Below are positions 14,957-24,381 of a stretch of DNA of 28,586 nt, one piece after another. The DNA lies in assembly GCA_024681215.1 (NCBI GenBank), contig JAILBG010000004.1:1-28586 (forward strand), written 5' to 3'. Every line of letters begins with the position of its first letter. Position 1 is the stretch's first letter. A program made the translations under genes and the position numbers. Source of the DNA: RUG563 sp024681215. Lineage in GTDB: Bacteria; Bacillota; Clostridia; Christensenellales; Aristaeellaceae. The notes under the pieces were generated by a model that had not been told where the DNA came from, made no database searches, and was given only the letters and a program-made list of their open reading frames with translations.

Positions 14957-15030
14957 AGGTTTGCGCCTCCTCGCACGGGCGCTTTCCAGCGCCGCTTCGT
15001 TGGGCCAGGATATGAGCGGCCCTCACCCCC

Positions 15031-15057
15031 ATGCTATGTAGCCGCGCGGGTTTGGTG
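15031..15057 (-). promoter_or_regulatory. Possible sigma-K-type promoter
   Basis: On the minus strand an AC pair (within CACC, 15057-15054) is followed after 16 bp by CATAGCAT (15038-15031), matching the mother-cell sigma-K pattern AC-N16-CATAnnnT. It lies 75 bases before the Cys-rich gene. Short motifs like this arise by chance. Confidence 0.3.
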
Positions 15058-15189
15058 CGAAGGCCGAAGGGCGGCCGGCGGCCCCCTTCGGGGAAGGCGG
15101 ACGGGAAAAGGGAGGAAAAGCCTGCGCCGGCCAATGGATTTTGGAAACCGCCGAATTGTTGATTTTTTGTAAACTAATGCCGGAATCCC

Positions 15190-15218
15190 TTGCGCTTGGG
15201 CGCTTTGCGGGGTAAAAT
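15190..15218 (+). promoter_or_regulatory. Promoter close to the tilS start codon
   Basis: TTGCGC (15190-15195), a 17-bp spacer and TAAAAT (15213-15218). The start would fall near 15225, two bases before ATG 15227, implying a nearly leaderless messenger. Confidence 0.5.
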
Positions 15219-15226
15219 GATCGGGT

Positions 15227-16570
15227 ATGGATGATTGGGCCTTTTTGGTGGCGCGCGCCCGGGAATCCTGGCGACGCGCGGGGAAGCCGGGCCGCGTGAA
15301 GGCGGCCGTGTCCGGGGGCGCCGATTCGGTGGCCCTCCTGTTGGCGTTGACCGAATTGTCCATGCAGGAAGGGTTCTCCCTGTCCTGCGTCCACGTGGAC
15401 CACGGCCTGCGCCCCGATTGCGCCGCGGACGCCGCGTTCGTGGCCGGGCTGTGCGGAAGGCTGGGCGTTCCCTGCCGGGTGATCCCGCTGAAGCTGAAGG
15501 GAAAAAGCGAGGACGAGGCCCGGCGGGCCCGCTACGCCGCCATGCTCGGCAGTTTTCCGGAGGAAGCGGATTTTGCCCTGGCCCTGGCCCATCACCGGCG
15601 GGACCAGGCGGAAACCGTGCTGCTGCACCTGCTGCGCGGCAGCGGCGGCCGGGGGCTGTGCGGCATGGCGGATGCGTCCCTGCGGAAGCGCCCCGGCGGG
15701 ACGGTCCTTCTCTGGCGGCCTTTTCTGGATGTTCCGCCGGAAACCCTGCGGGGCGCCCTCGCTGAAAAGGGCGTCTCCTGGCGGGAAGACGGCACCAACG
15801 AAGACGACGGATACCTGCGGAATTTCCTGCGCCTGAAGGTATTGCCCCTGATCCGGGAAAGGCTGCCCCGGGCGGAGGAAGCCGCGGCCCGGTGCGCCCG
15901 CATCCTGGCCGACGACGAGGAATACCTCGTCCGCGCCGTCATGGACGCCCTGGAAAAGGGAGACGCCCGCCTGGCGGACCCCTGCCGGTACGCCGCTTTC
16001 TTCCTGCTTCGGGCGCTTCCCGTTTCCCTGCGCCGCCGGGCGGTGCGCATCCTGTGCCCCGTAGCACTGGATTTTGAGCAGACGGAAGCGCTGTGCCGCC
16101 TGCAGCCCGGCGGAAAAATGAACCTGCCCCTGGGCTGGCGCGCCATGGGCACGGAAAAGCGGCTGCACATCCTGCCCCCGGAGGGGCTCTGCTTCCCCGA
16201 CGCCCTGCCCCGCGGTCAGGCGCTGCTTGCTTCCCCCGCAGGGAACGAACGGGGCGACGGCATCCGCCTCCAGGCGATGCCCCGGCGGGTGTATGAAAAA
16301 TGCGTGCTGCGCGCCCGGCGGCCCGGCGACGCGATCCGCCCCCTGGGCGGCCCGGGGAAGAAATCCCTGCAGGATTATTTCACGGACAAAAAAGTGCCCC
16401 GCCCCTTCCGCCCCTACGTGCCCCTGCTGTGCGACGGAGATCGGGTGATCTGGGCGATCGGCGTCGGCCCCGGGGAGGAAGCCCGGGTGACGGACGATAC
16501 CGGCGACGCGGTGCTCCTGCGCTACACGGGTTTCCTGCCCGGCGGGGATGAGGGCGCCAGCGAAAAATAA
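15227..16570 (+). CDS. tilS: tRNA(Ile)-lysidine synthase TilS
   Basis: A 447-residue enzyme that converts the wobble C34 of tRNA-Ile(CAU) to lysidine using ATP, so that it reads AUA. The N-type ATP pyrophosphatase loop is SGGADS (29-34). Further blocks are VHVDHGLR, ARYAAM, LALAHHRRDQAETVLLHLLRGSGGRGL, WRPFL, and a C-terminal domain with RRPGDAIRPLGGPGKKSLQDYFTDKKVP. All are typical of TilS. ATG 15227 has no clear ribosome binding site, which fits the short leader predicted from the promoter at 15190. It is followed 15 bp later by hpt, and then ftsH, a conserved Firmicute order. Very GC-rich codon use. Confidence 0.96.
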   Translation: MDDWAFLVARARESWRRAGKPGRVKAAVSGGADSVALLLALTELSMQEGFSLSCVHVDHGLRPDCAADAAFVAGLCGRLGVPCRVIPLKLKGKSEDEARRARYAAMLGSFPEEADFALALAHHRRDQAETVLLHLLRGSGGRGLCGMADASLRKRPGGTVLLWRPFLDVPPETLRGALAEKGVSWREDGTNEDDGYLRNFLRLKVLPLIRERLPRAEEAAARCARILADDEEYLVRAVMDALEKGDARLADPCRYAAFFLLRALPVSLRRRAVRILCPVALDFEQTEALCRLQPGGKMNLPLGWRAMGTEKRLHILPPEGLCFPDALPRGQALLASPAGNERGDGIRLQAMPRRVYEKCVLRARRPGDAIRPLGGPGKKSLQDYFTDKKVPRPFRPYVPLLCDGDRVIWAIGVGPGEEARVTDDTGDAVLLRYTGFLPGGDEGASEK

Positions 16571-16585
16571 AAGGAGAAAACGAGT

Positions 16586-17143
16586 ATGGATACCAACGCG
16601 AAAATCTACGGCGATCTGGAAAAGATCCTGGTGACGAGGGAGCAGATCGCCAAGGCGGTCAGGGACATGGGCCGGCAGCTGACGCAGGATTTCGCCGGAA
16701 AGGAACCGGTGATGATCTGCATCCTCAAGGGCGCCAGCGTGTTTTTCACCGATCTGATCCGGGAGATCGACCTGCCGCTTACCACCGAATTCATGGCGGT
16801 TTCCAGCTACGGCAGCAGCACCAAGAGCACCGGCGTGGTCAAAATCGTTAAGGACCTGGATAAGCCGGTGACGGGCCGGGACGTGGTGCTGGTGGAGGAC
16901 ATCGTGGACAGCGGCATGACGCTTTCCTACCTCAAAAAGGTCTTCGCCAACCGGGAAGCGGCCTCCGTATCCATCGTGACGCTGCTGGATAAGCCCGCCC
17001 GCCGCCGGGTGGATCTGCAGGTGCAGTATTCCTGCTTCAACATCCCGGACGCCTTCGTTGTGGGCTACGGCCTGGATTACGACGAAAAATACCGCAACCT
17101 GCCGGATATCGGCGTGCTGCACCCCAGGATTTACACCAAATAA
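16586..17143 (+). CDS. hpt: Hypoxanthine phosphoribosyltransferase
   Basis: A 185-residue purine salvage enzyme that makes IMP or GMP from hypoxanthine or guanine and PRPP. The PRPP-binding loop is EDIVDSGMT (104-112); other family blocks are CILKGASVFFTDL, LTTEFMAVSSYGSSTKSTG and FVVGYGLDYDEKYRNLPDIGVL. AAGGAG at 16571-16576 lies nine bases before ATG 16586. It is co-transcribed with tilS (15-bp gap). Confidence 0.97.
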   Translation: MDTNAKIYGDLEKILVTREQIAKAVRDMGRQLTQDFAGKEPVMICILKGASVFFTDLIREIDLPLTTEFMAVSSYGSSTKSTGVVKIVKDLDKPVTGRDVVLVEDIVDSGMTLSYLKKVFANREAASVSIVTLLDKPARRRVDLQVQYSCFNIPDAFVVGYGLDYDEKYRNLPDIGVLHPRIYTK

Positions 17144-17155
17144 TGCGGCGGAAGA

Positions 17156-17185
17156 TTGCAAATTCTACAATAGATGTGCTATAAT
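17156..17185 (+). promoter_or_regulatory. ftsH promoter with extended -10
   Basis: TTGCAA (17156-17161), 18-bp spacer and TATAAT (17180-17185) preceded by TGC, forming an extended -10. It lies between hpt and ftsH. Confidence 0.7.
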
Positions 17186-17225
17186 GCTTTTCTGGCCCCA
17201 TTGTATGCTTAGGAGGACTTGAATT

Positions 17226-19123
<1,898 letters not shown>

Positions 19124-19127
<4 letters not shown>

Positions 19128-19969
19128 TCCGCCCGGACCTGCACATGCACACCGCCGCGTCCGACGGGGTGCTCCCCGTGCAAGAGCTGGCCCGCCAGGT
19201 CCAGCGCGCGGACGTGACGCTGTTTTCCGTCACCGATCACGATACCGTGGCCTCCCTGCCCGCGGCCTTCGATGCCGCCTATGAGCGGGGATTGGCCTTT
19301 ATCCCCGGCGTGGAGATCAGCACGGAGGGCGACGAGGACATCCACATCCTGGGCTACGGCGTGGATCCGGAGGACGAAGCGCTGCTTTCGTTCCTCCGCC
19401 AGTCCGACGCCATGCGGCTGGAAAGGACCCGGCGGGCCGTGGACGTGCTGGGCAGAATGGGCATGTCCCTGGACTGGGACGAATTATCAGGCGGCGCCGA
19501 AGGCACGGTGGGGCGGCTGCACATCGCCCGGGCGCTGACGGCGAAAGGGTACGTGCAGAACGAAAGCGAGGCTTTCTCCAGATATCTGGGCAAGGGCCGC
19601 CCGGCCTGCGTGCCCCGGGAGACCCCCGCCGCATCCAAAGCCATTTCGCTGCTCCGGTCCCGGGGCGCGGTGCCGGTGCTGGCCCATCCCGGCTTGATCC
19701 ATTGGCCGCGGGAGCGGCTGCTGCCCATGCTGCGCCAGTGGATGGACGCCGGGCTGATGGGCATCGAGGTCTATCATCCCGCCAACCGCCTGCATTATCC
19801 CCTGTGGGACCGCATCGCCCGCCAGAACGGGCTGCTGGTCACCGGCGGCAGCGATTTTCACGATTTTCAGGGCAGCCACGGCCGGATCGGAGAAACCGCG
19901 GCCGAATGGCCCGATGCCTGCGACGACGCCTGGAAGCTGTACCGGGCCGCGAAAATGCGTCATTTTTAA
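19124..19969 (+). CDS. PHP-domain phosphatase, YciV/RNase AM-like
   Basis: A 281-residue PHP protein. Metal motifs are DLHMHTAASDG (His7, His9, Asp14), VTDHDT (about 37-42), PGVEIST, AHPGLI, and GSDFHD near the end. The arrangement fits the YciV/RNase AM group, which includes 3',5'-nucleoside bisphosphate phosphatases and 5'-3' exonucleases acting on RNA ends. The exact substrate is inferred from family. The ATG overlaps the ftsH stop (ATGA), so translation is coupled to ftsH. It is unlike the other PHP protein at 10133-11044 in length and motifs. Confidence 0.88.
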
Positions 19970-19990
19970 CCGTTATCAAGGAGTTTTTCC

Positions 19991-21514
19991 ATGCAATACC
20001 GTCAGGGCTATCAGCCCCCTCCCCTGCCCGCCCCGGACAAGCGGAAGCGGATCAGCAAAAAAGCCGTCGCGCTGACGCTGTCGGCGCTGGTTTTGTGCGC
20101 GCTGGCCGTGGGGGGCATCCTGATCGCCGGCAGCATCCGCCGCGCCAACGCGGAGCGTCAGGCCCTCAAGGATGCGGTGGAGGCCTATGACGGCGTATAC
20201 GCCCCCAACATTGTGGTGGACGGCGTGCGCCTGGAGGGCAAAACGCCCCAGGAAGCCATCGACGCCGTGCTGGAAAAGGTCAACGCCCGCCAGAACAGCT
20301 GGACGCTGAACCTGACTTATCGGGGGCATACCTTTTATACCCTGGATTACGCATCCCTGGGCGTTACCACGGACGTGACCCAGGTATACAGCCTGCTGGA
20401 GGAGCTTTACCGGCTGGGCAAGGTGGGCACCCTGGAGGAACGCAAGGCCGAGATCGACGCCCTGCGCGAAACCCCCCGGATCGCCAACACCACCCAGTCC
20501 GAAATGACCGACGCGCTGCTGGACAGCGTGCTTTCCCAGATCCGGGACGCCCTCTCCTGGGCGCCGGTGGACGCTTATCTGGTGGCATTCAGCCCGGATC
20601 TGGAGGATCCCTTTACCATCCAGCCGGATCACCCGGGCTCCACCCTGGATGTGGAAAAGGCGAAGCAGCAGGTGCTTTCCATGGCGGCCGCGGGGCAAAG
20701 CGGCGATCTGGAAATGGAGCCGGATACGGTGCCCGCCCAGGTCACGGAGGCGGAAGTGCGCAATCAGTTCACCCTGCTGTGCAAGGCCGTCACCCCCATT
20801 TCCACCTCCTCCAGCGAATACCGCAACAGCAATATCCGCACGGCCTTTTCCTACATCAACGGCACCGTCGTATCCCCGGGCGACACCTTCAATTTCAACC
20901 GCATCACCCAGGACCGCACCTTTGAAAACGGCTACCGCCCCGCCATCGAATACGGCGAAGGCGGGCTGGAAACCGTGGGCATCGGCGGCGGCGTGTGCCA
21001 GGCCAGCACCACGGTGTACCTGGCGGCGCTGCAGTCCGGCCTGGAGATCGTGGAGCGTTCCCCCCACGCCGATCAGGTGTCCTACACCACCTTCGGCCAG
21101 GACGCCACCGTGGTGTACAACCGGCTGAACCTGCGCTTCAAAAATAATTACAACAGCCCCGTTTACATCACCGCCCGGGTGGAGACCGTCGGGAAGAGCA
21201 AGAGCCGCTATCAGTGCGTGGTGTGCATCTACGGCCCCAGCCTGGGGGAAGGCGTGTCCTATAAGCTGCGCACCCAGGAGCAGGTGGAGGTGATCCCCGC
21301 CCCCCTGAACGTCTCCTACGTCAAGGATACGGAGCACCAGCACGTCACCTACACCGACGAAACGTACCTCTACCGGGAGGCCCGGGACGGCTTCATCAAC
21401 GAAACCTACCTGCAGAAATGGGTGAACGGCCAGATGTTTTCCGAAACCTTCGTCAGCCGGGACGAATGCAAGGCCCGGGAAGCCGTATACCTGGTGGGCA
21501 CCCTGAGCCGGTAA
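19991..21514 (+). CDS. VanW family protein with peptidoglycan-binding-like domain
   Basis: A 507-residue membrane-anchored protein: short basic, Pro-rich cytosolic start, one membrane helix (about 25-48), an external region with a PG_binding_4-like domain (about 85-200) and a VanW domain (about 275-410). VanW blocks include NIRTAFSYINGTVVSPGDTFNFN, GYRPAIEYGEG, GIGGGVCQASTTVYLAAL and AFKNNY-like FKNNYNSPVYI. The family is named after a vancomycin resistance cluster gene, but most members are not linked to resistance and their role is unknown; cell-wall association is likely. AAGGAG at 19978-19983 is seven bases before ATG 19991. No C-terminal G5 domain is present. Confidence 0.85.
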   Translation: MQYRQGYQPPPLPAPDKRKRISKKAVALTLSALVLCALAVGGILIAGSIRRANAERQALKDAVEAYDGVYAPNIVVDGVRLEGKTPQEAIDAVLEKVNARQNSWTLNLTYRGHTFYTLDYASLGVTTDVTQVYSLLEELYRLGKVGTLEERKAEIDALRETPRIANTTQSEMTDALLDSVLSQIRDALSWAPVDAYLVAFSPDLEDPFTIQPDHPGSTLDVEKAKQQVLSMAAAGQSGDLEMEPDTVPAQVTEAEVRNQFTLLCKAVTPISTSSSEYRNSNIRTAFSYINGTVVSPGDTFNFNRITQDRTFENGYRPAIEYGEGGLETVGIGGGVCQASTTVYLAALQSGLEIVERSPHADQVSYTTFGQDATVVYNRLNLRFKNNYNSPVYITARVETVGKSKSRYQCVVCIYGPSLGEGVSYKLRTQEQVEVIPAPLNVSYVKDTEHQHVTYTDETYLYREARDGFINETYLQKWVNGQMFSETFVSRDECKAREAVYLVGTLSR

Positions 21515-21537
21515 AAAACTTTTCCCGGGCAAAGGGA

Positions 21538-21567
21538 TTGACAAACCCCCCGCGCGTTTGATATACT
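21538..21567 (+). promoter_or_regulatory. Promoter of the tRNA-Ser pair
   Basis: TTGACA (21538-21543), an 18-bp spacer and TATACT (21562-21567) preceded by TGA as extended -10. Transcription would start about 30 bases before the first tRNA. Confidence 0.8.
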
Positions 21568-21604
21568 GATTGGGCGCTTCGGGGCGGCTGTCAGTCCCAT
21601 CCGC

Positions 21605-21693
21605 GGAGGGATGGCCGAGCGGTTGATGGCGCTGGTCTTGAAAACCAGTGATGCCGAAAGGCACCGGGGGTTCGAATCCCTCTCTCTCCGCCA
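21605..21693 (+). tRNA. tRNA-Ser (anticodon UGA)
   Basis: An 89-base class II tRNA with encoded CCA. The acceptor arms GGAGGGA and TCTCTCC pair (one G-U). The anticodon stem CTGGT/ACCAG encloses TGA at 21639-21641. A long variable arm (GATGCCGAAAGGCACC) and the TTCGAAT T-loop follow. Confidence 0.96.
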
Positions 21694-21727
21694 TTTTCTT
21701 TCCTGGAAAAGCGCGTGCAAGCCAAAT

Positions 21728-21819
21728 GGAGAAGTACCCAAGTGGCCGAAGGGGCTCCCCTGCTAAGGGAGTAGTACGAGTGAATCGTAGCGAGAGTTCA
21801 AATCTCTCCTTCTCCGCCA
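21728..21819 (+). tRNA. tRNA-Ser (anticodon GCU)
   Basis: A 92-base class II tRNA with encoded CCA. Acceptor arms GGAGAAG and CTTCTCC pair perfectly. The anticodon stem CTCCC/GGGAG encloses GCT at 21762-21764. A long variable arm follows. Confidence 0.96.
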
Positions 21820-21857
21820 AAAGCTCTGAGCCATTCCGGCTCAGAGCTTTTTCTTTT
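21819..21857 (+). terminator. Terminator after the tRNA pair
   Basis: AAGCTCTGAGCC, loop ATTCC, GGCTCAGAGCTT, then TTTTCTTTT. A perfect 12-bp stem with a U-rich tail, directly after the second tRNA. Confidence 0.9.
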
Positions 21858-21881
21858 CAACGACAGTATCGGGAGGGAACC

Positions 21882-23147
21882 ATGGCGGCTTTTGTGGATC
21901 GCGCGCCTTTCATCGCCAAGGCCGGCAACGGCGGCAACGGGTGCGTTTCCTTTCACCGGGAAAAATTCGTGCAGAACGGCGGGCCGGACGGCGGCGACGG
22001 CGGCCACGGCGGGGACGTGATATTGCTGGCCGACGAAAACATGCACACCCTGCTGGATTTCCGTTTCCGCAGCAAATACGAGGCTCCGGCGGGCCAGGAC
22101 GGCGCCGGCGGCCGCCGCAATGGCAAGCGCGGCGACAGCCTGATCGTCAAGGTGCCGGTGGGCACGGTGGTGCGGGAAAAGGAAAGCGGCGTCGTTGTGG
22201 CCGATATGTACGAGGCCGGGCGGCAGAAGGTGCTGCTCCGGGGCGGCCGGGGGGGCTGGGGCAACAGCCATTTCGCCACCCCCACCCGCCAGGCACCCAA
22301 TTTCGCCAAGCCCGGCATCAAAACCGAGCGGCACGAATTCGTCCTGGAGCTTAAATCCATCGCGGATGTGGGGCTGGTGGGCTATCCCAACGTGGGAAAA
22401 TCCACCCTGCTTTCCGCGGTCACGGCGGCGCGGCCCAAGATCGCCAATTATCATTTCACCACCCTGACCCCCAATCTGGGCATGGTGCGCCGCCGCGGCC
22501 AGGATTTCGTGATGGCGGACATCCCGGGCCTGGTGGAGGGCGCCAGCGAAGGGGCCGGGCTGGGCCACGATTTCCTCCGGCACGTGGAGCGCACCCGGCT
22601 GCTTCTGCACGTGATCGACGCCGCCGGCAGCGAAGGCCGGCATCCGGTGGAGGATTTCGAGCAGATCAACCTGGAGCTGCAAAAATACGGCGATCTTTCG
22701 GGCCGGCCCCAGATCATCGCCGCCAACAAAATGGACCTGCCGGACGGCGAAACGGGCTATCAGATGCTCAAGGAGCACATCGCCGGCCGCTATCCCCTCT
22801 TCCCCATCAGCGCCGCCGCCCACGAGGGCCTGGACGCCCTGATGGACTGCGTGGCGGACACCCTGGCCGCCCTTCCCCCGGCGGCGCCCTTCGCGGAAGA
22901 AGAAATGCTGCCTGAGAGCCTGGAAAAAACGGGCTTTGAAGTGACCCTGGACGGAAGCGTGTTCGTGGTCAGCGGCGGCGCCGTCAATCAGCTGCTGGAC
23001 AGCGTGAACTTCTCCGACGACGAATCCCTCAATTGGTTCCACCGCACCCTGCGCCGTGCCGGCATCATCGACGCCCTGCGTCAGGCCGGGGCGAAGGAGG
23101 GCAGCACCGTCCGCATCGACGATATGGAATTCGATTTCATTGAATAA
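21882..23147 (+). CDS. obgE: Obg family GTPase
   Basis: A 421-residue GTPase involved in 50S ribosome assembly, stress response and, in spore formers, sporulation onset. The glycine-rich Obg fold covers about 1-158 (AGNGGNGCVSFHREKFVQ, then GGDGGHGGDV). The G domain has GYPNVGKS (167-174), DIPG (213-216) and NKMD (282-285). A C-terminal OCT domain covers about 345-421. ATG 21882 has GGGAGG at 21871-21876, five bases upstream; the frame stays open back to 21648, but that would run through both the second tRNA and its terminator. No promoter is clear between terminator and gene. It heads obgE-yhbY-nitroreductase. Confidence 0.96.
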   Translation: MAAFVDRAPFIAKAGNGGNGCVSFHREKFVQNGGPDGGDGGHGGDVILLADENMHTLLDFRFRSKYEAPAGQDGAGGRRNGKRGDSLIVKVPVGTVVREKESGVVVADMYEAGRQKVLLRGGRGGWGNSHFATPTRQAPNFAKPGIKTERHEFVLELKSIADVGLVGYPNVGKSTLLSAVTAARPKIANYHFTTLTPNLGMVRRRGQDFVMADIPGLVEGASEGAGLGHDFLRHVERTRLLLHVIDAAGSEGRHPVEDFEQINLELQKYGDLSGRPQIIAANKMDLPDGETGYQMLKEHIAGRYPLFPISAAAHEGLDALMDCVADTLAALPPAAPFAEEEMLPESLEKTGFEVTLDGSVFVVSGGAVNQLLDSVNFSDDESLNWFHRTLRRAGIIDALRQAGAKEGSTVRIDDMEFDFIE

Positions 23148-23165
23148 AGAAAGGAAACACCCATC

Positions 23166-23465
23166 ATGCAGCTGGAAATCACAAGCAAGCAGCGCGCTTA
23201 CCTGCGCTCTCTGTGCAACACCCTGCAGCCCGTGCTTTACATCGGCAAGGAGGGCATCACCGACGCCACCGTCACCGAGGCGTGGAACGTGCTGGAAGCC
23301 CGGGAGCTGATCAAATGCTCCGTGCAGCGGGAGGCGCCCCTCACCGCCCGGGAAGCCTGCCGGGAGCTGTGCGAGCGGGTCCACGCCGCGCCGGTGCAGT
23401 GCATCGGCGGCAAATTCTCCGTATACCGCCCCCGGCGGAAGGACCCCACCATCATCCTGCCGTAA
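23166..23465 (+). CDS. yhbY: YhbY/CRS1 (CRM) domain RNA-binding protein
   Basis: A 99-residue single CRM-domain protein associated with the 50S subunit. Typical blocks are LTSKQRAYLRS-like start, LQPVLYIGKEGITDATV with the GKEG loop, and ELIKCSVQ. AAGGAA at 23151-23156 lies nine bases before ATG 23166. It follows obgE by 18 bp, the standard Firmicute arrangement, and leads into a nitroreductase where nadD is often found. Confidence 0.93.
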   Translation: MQLEITSKQRAYLRSLCNTLQPVLYIGKEGITDATVTEAWNVLEARELIKCSVQREAPLTAREACRELCERVHAAPVQCIGGKFSVYRPRRKDPTIILP

Positions 23466-23484
23466 ACCCGAGGAGGCCAGAAAC

Positions 23485-24027
23485 ATGGACGCCCTGAACG
23501 CCATCCTTTCCCGCCGCAGCTACCGCGGCGCATTCCGAAGCGATCCCGTGCCCCGGAAGGACCTGACCGCCATCCTGCAGGCCGGCCTCGCCGCGCCCTC
23601 CGGCTGCAACAAGCAGACCGTCAGCCTCATCGCCGTGGACGATCCGGACACGCTGGATCGGATCAAAGCGGTTATCGACCCGCCCGTGGCCCAAACCGCC
23701 CCCGCCGCCATCTGCGTGCTTTCCCGGAAAATCATTGCGTACCGGGACAGGTGCTTTTCCGTGCAGGATTACGCCGCCGCCATCGAAAACATGCTGCTGG
23801 CCGCGGTGGCCCTGGGGTATCAGAGCTGCTGGTACGAGGGCCACATCACCGACGCCGACCGGATCGGCGCCAGGATCGCCCGCATCCTTGGCGTTCCCGA
23901 CGATTGCGAGCTGGTATGCTTCCTGCCCGTAGGCGTCGCCGAAAGCGCGCCCACGCCGCTCAAAAAGCTGCCCGCCGGCGAGCGTGCCTGGTTCAACGCC
24001 TATGGGGGCGAAAGCATCGAAGAATAA
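23485..24027 (+). CDS. Nitroreductase family protein
   Basis: A 180-residue FMN-dependent nitroreductase-fold protein. It begins with ILSRRSYR, followed by AGLAAPSGCNKQ, and contains the DYAAAIENMLLAAVALGYQSCWYEG block that binds FMN in this family. Such enzymes reduce quinones, nitro compounds or flavins with NAD(P)H; the substrate cannot be read. AGGAGG at 23471-23476 lies eight bases before ATG 23485. It is the last gene of the obgE unit and is closed by a terminator at 24042. Confidence 0.88.
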   Translation: MDALNAILSRRSYRGAFRSDPVPRKDLTAILQAGLAAPSGCNKQTVSLIAVDDPDTLDRIKAVIDPPVAQTAPAAICVLSRKIIAYRDRCFSVQDYAAAIENMLLAAVALGYQSCWYEGHITDADRIGARIARILGVPDDCELVCFLPVGVAESAPTPLKKLPAGERAWFNAYGGESIEE

Positions 24028-24041
24028 TACAGAATAAAAAA

Positions 24042-24082
24042 GGGGATGTTGCAGAAGCCAATCTGCAATATCCTCTTTGTTT
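24042..24082 (+). terminator. Terminator of the obgE operon
   Basis: GGGGATGTTGCAGA pairs with TCTGCAATATCCTC (two G-U pairs, six-base loop) and is followed by TTTGTTT. It begins 15 bases after the nitroreductase stop. Confidence 0.8.
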
Positions 24083-24149
24083 ACAGGGATATTGGTTCTC
24101 ATAGAAGAATGAGCAGCAGTGAATACCGGGAAAAAAGAAAACTCCGGGG

Positions 24150-24371
24150 TGGTTTGGAGGGGCCGCAGCCCCACCAAGTGTAATCCGCAGCAGCGACCTG
24201 TGCGCTGCGAGGAGCATTTTTGCTTTCGCAGAGCATGCCCTGCGAGAGCAAAAATGCTTTCCTTGCGCCTTTTCCGCCCGGGAGTCCCGCAGGGACGAGA
24301 GGAAAAGGCGTCTCTGTCGATCAAATGGAGGATCCATTTGATCGAAGGGGCTGTGCAACAGCCCCTTTTTG
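24150..24371. repeat. Cluster of stacked palindromes
   Basis: Five hairpins follow one another with no gene: GGGGC-CGCA-GCCCC (24159-24172); a 19-bp stem with one G-U pair (24213-24231 with 24240-24258, built on AGCATTTTTGCT); CGCCTTTTCC/GGAAAAGGCG (24266-24310) enclosing GTCCC-GCA-GGGAC; a perfect 13-bp stem TCGATCAAATGGA (24317-24345); and GGGGCTG-TGCAA-CAGCCCC with TTTTT (24347-24370). The last is an intrinsic terminator on the plus strand. The form suggests a repetitive extragenic palindromic element or a structured RNA. Confidence 0.7.
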
Positions 24372-24381
24372 CTGCGTTCCG

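Noticed and set aside
15023..15180. Further small gene upstream of tilS
   Set aside because: Open frames exist in this GC-rich stretch, but none has a ribosome binding site or a protein-like composition.
15023..17161. 712-codon minus-strand frame opposite tilS and hpt
   Set aside because: Antisense to two clear housekeeping genes, with no recognisable domain. It is a GC-content artefact.
21648..21881. Extended N-terminus for obgE
   Set aside because: The extension would read through a tRNA-Ser gene and its terminator; ATG 21882 has a good ribosome binding site and matches the family start.
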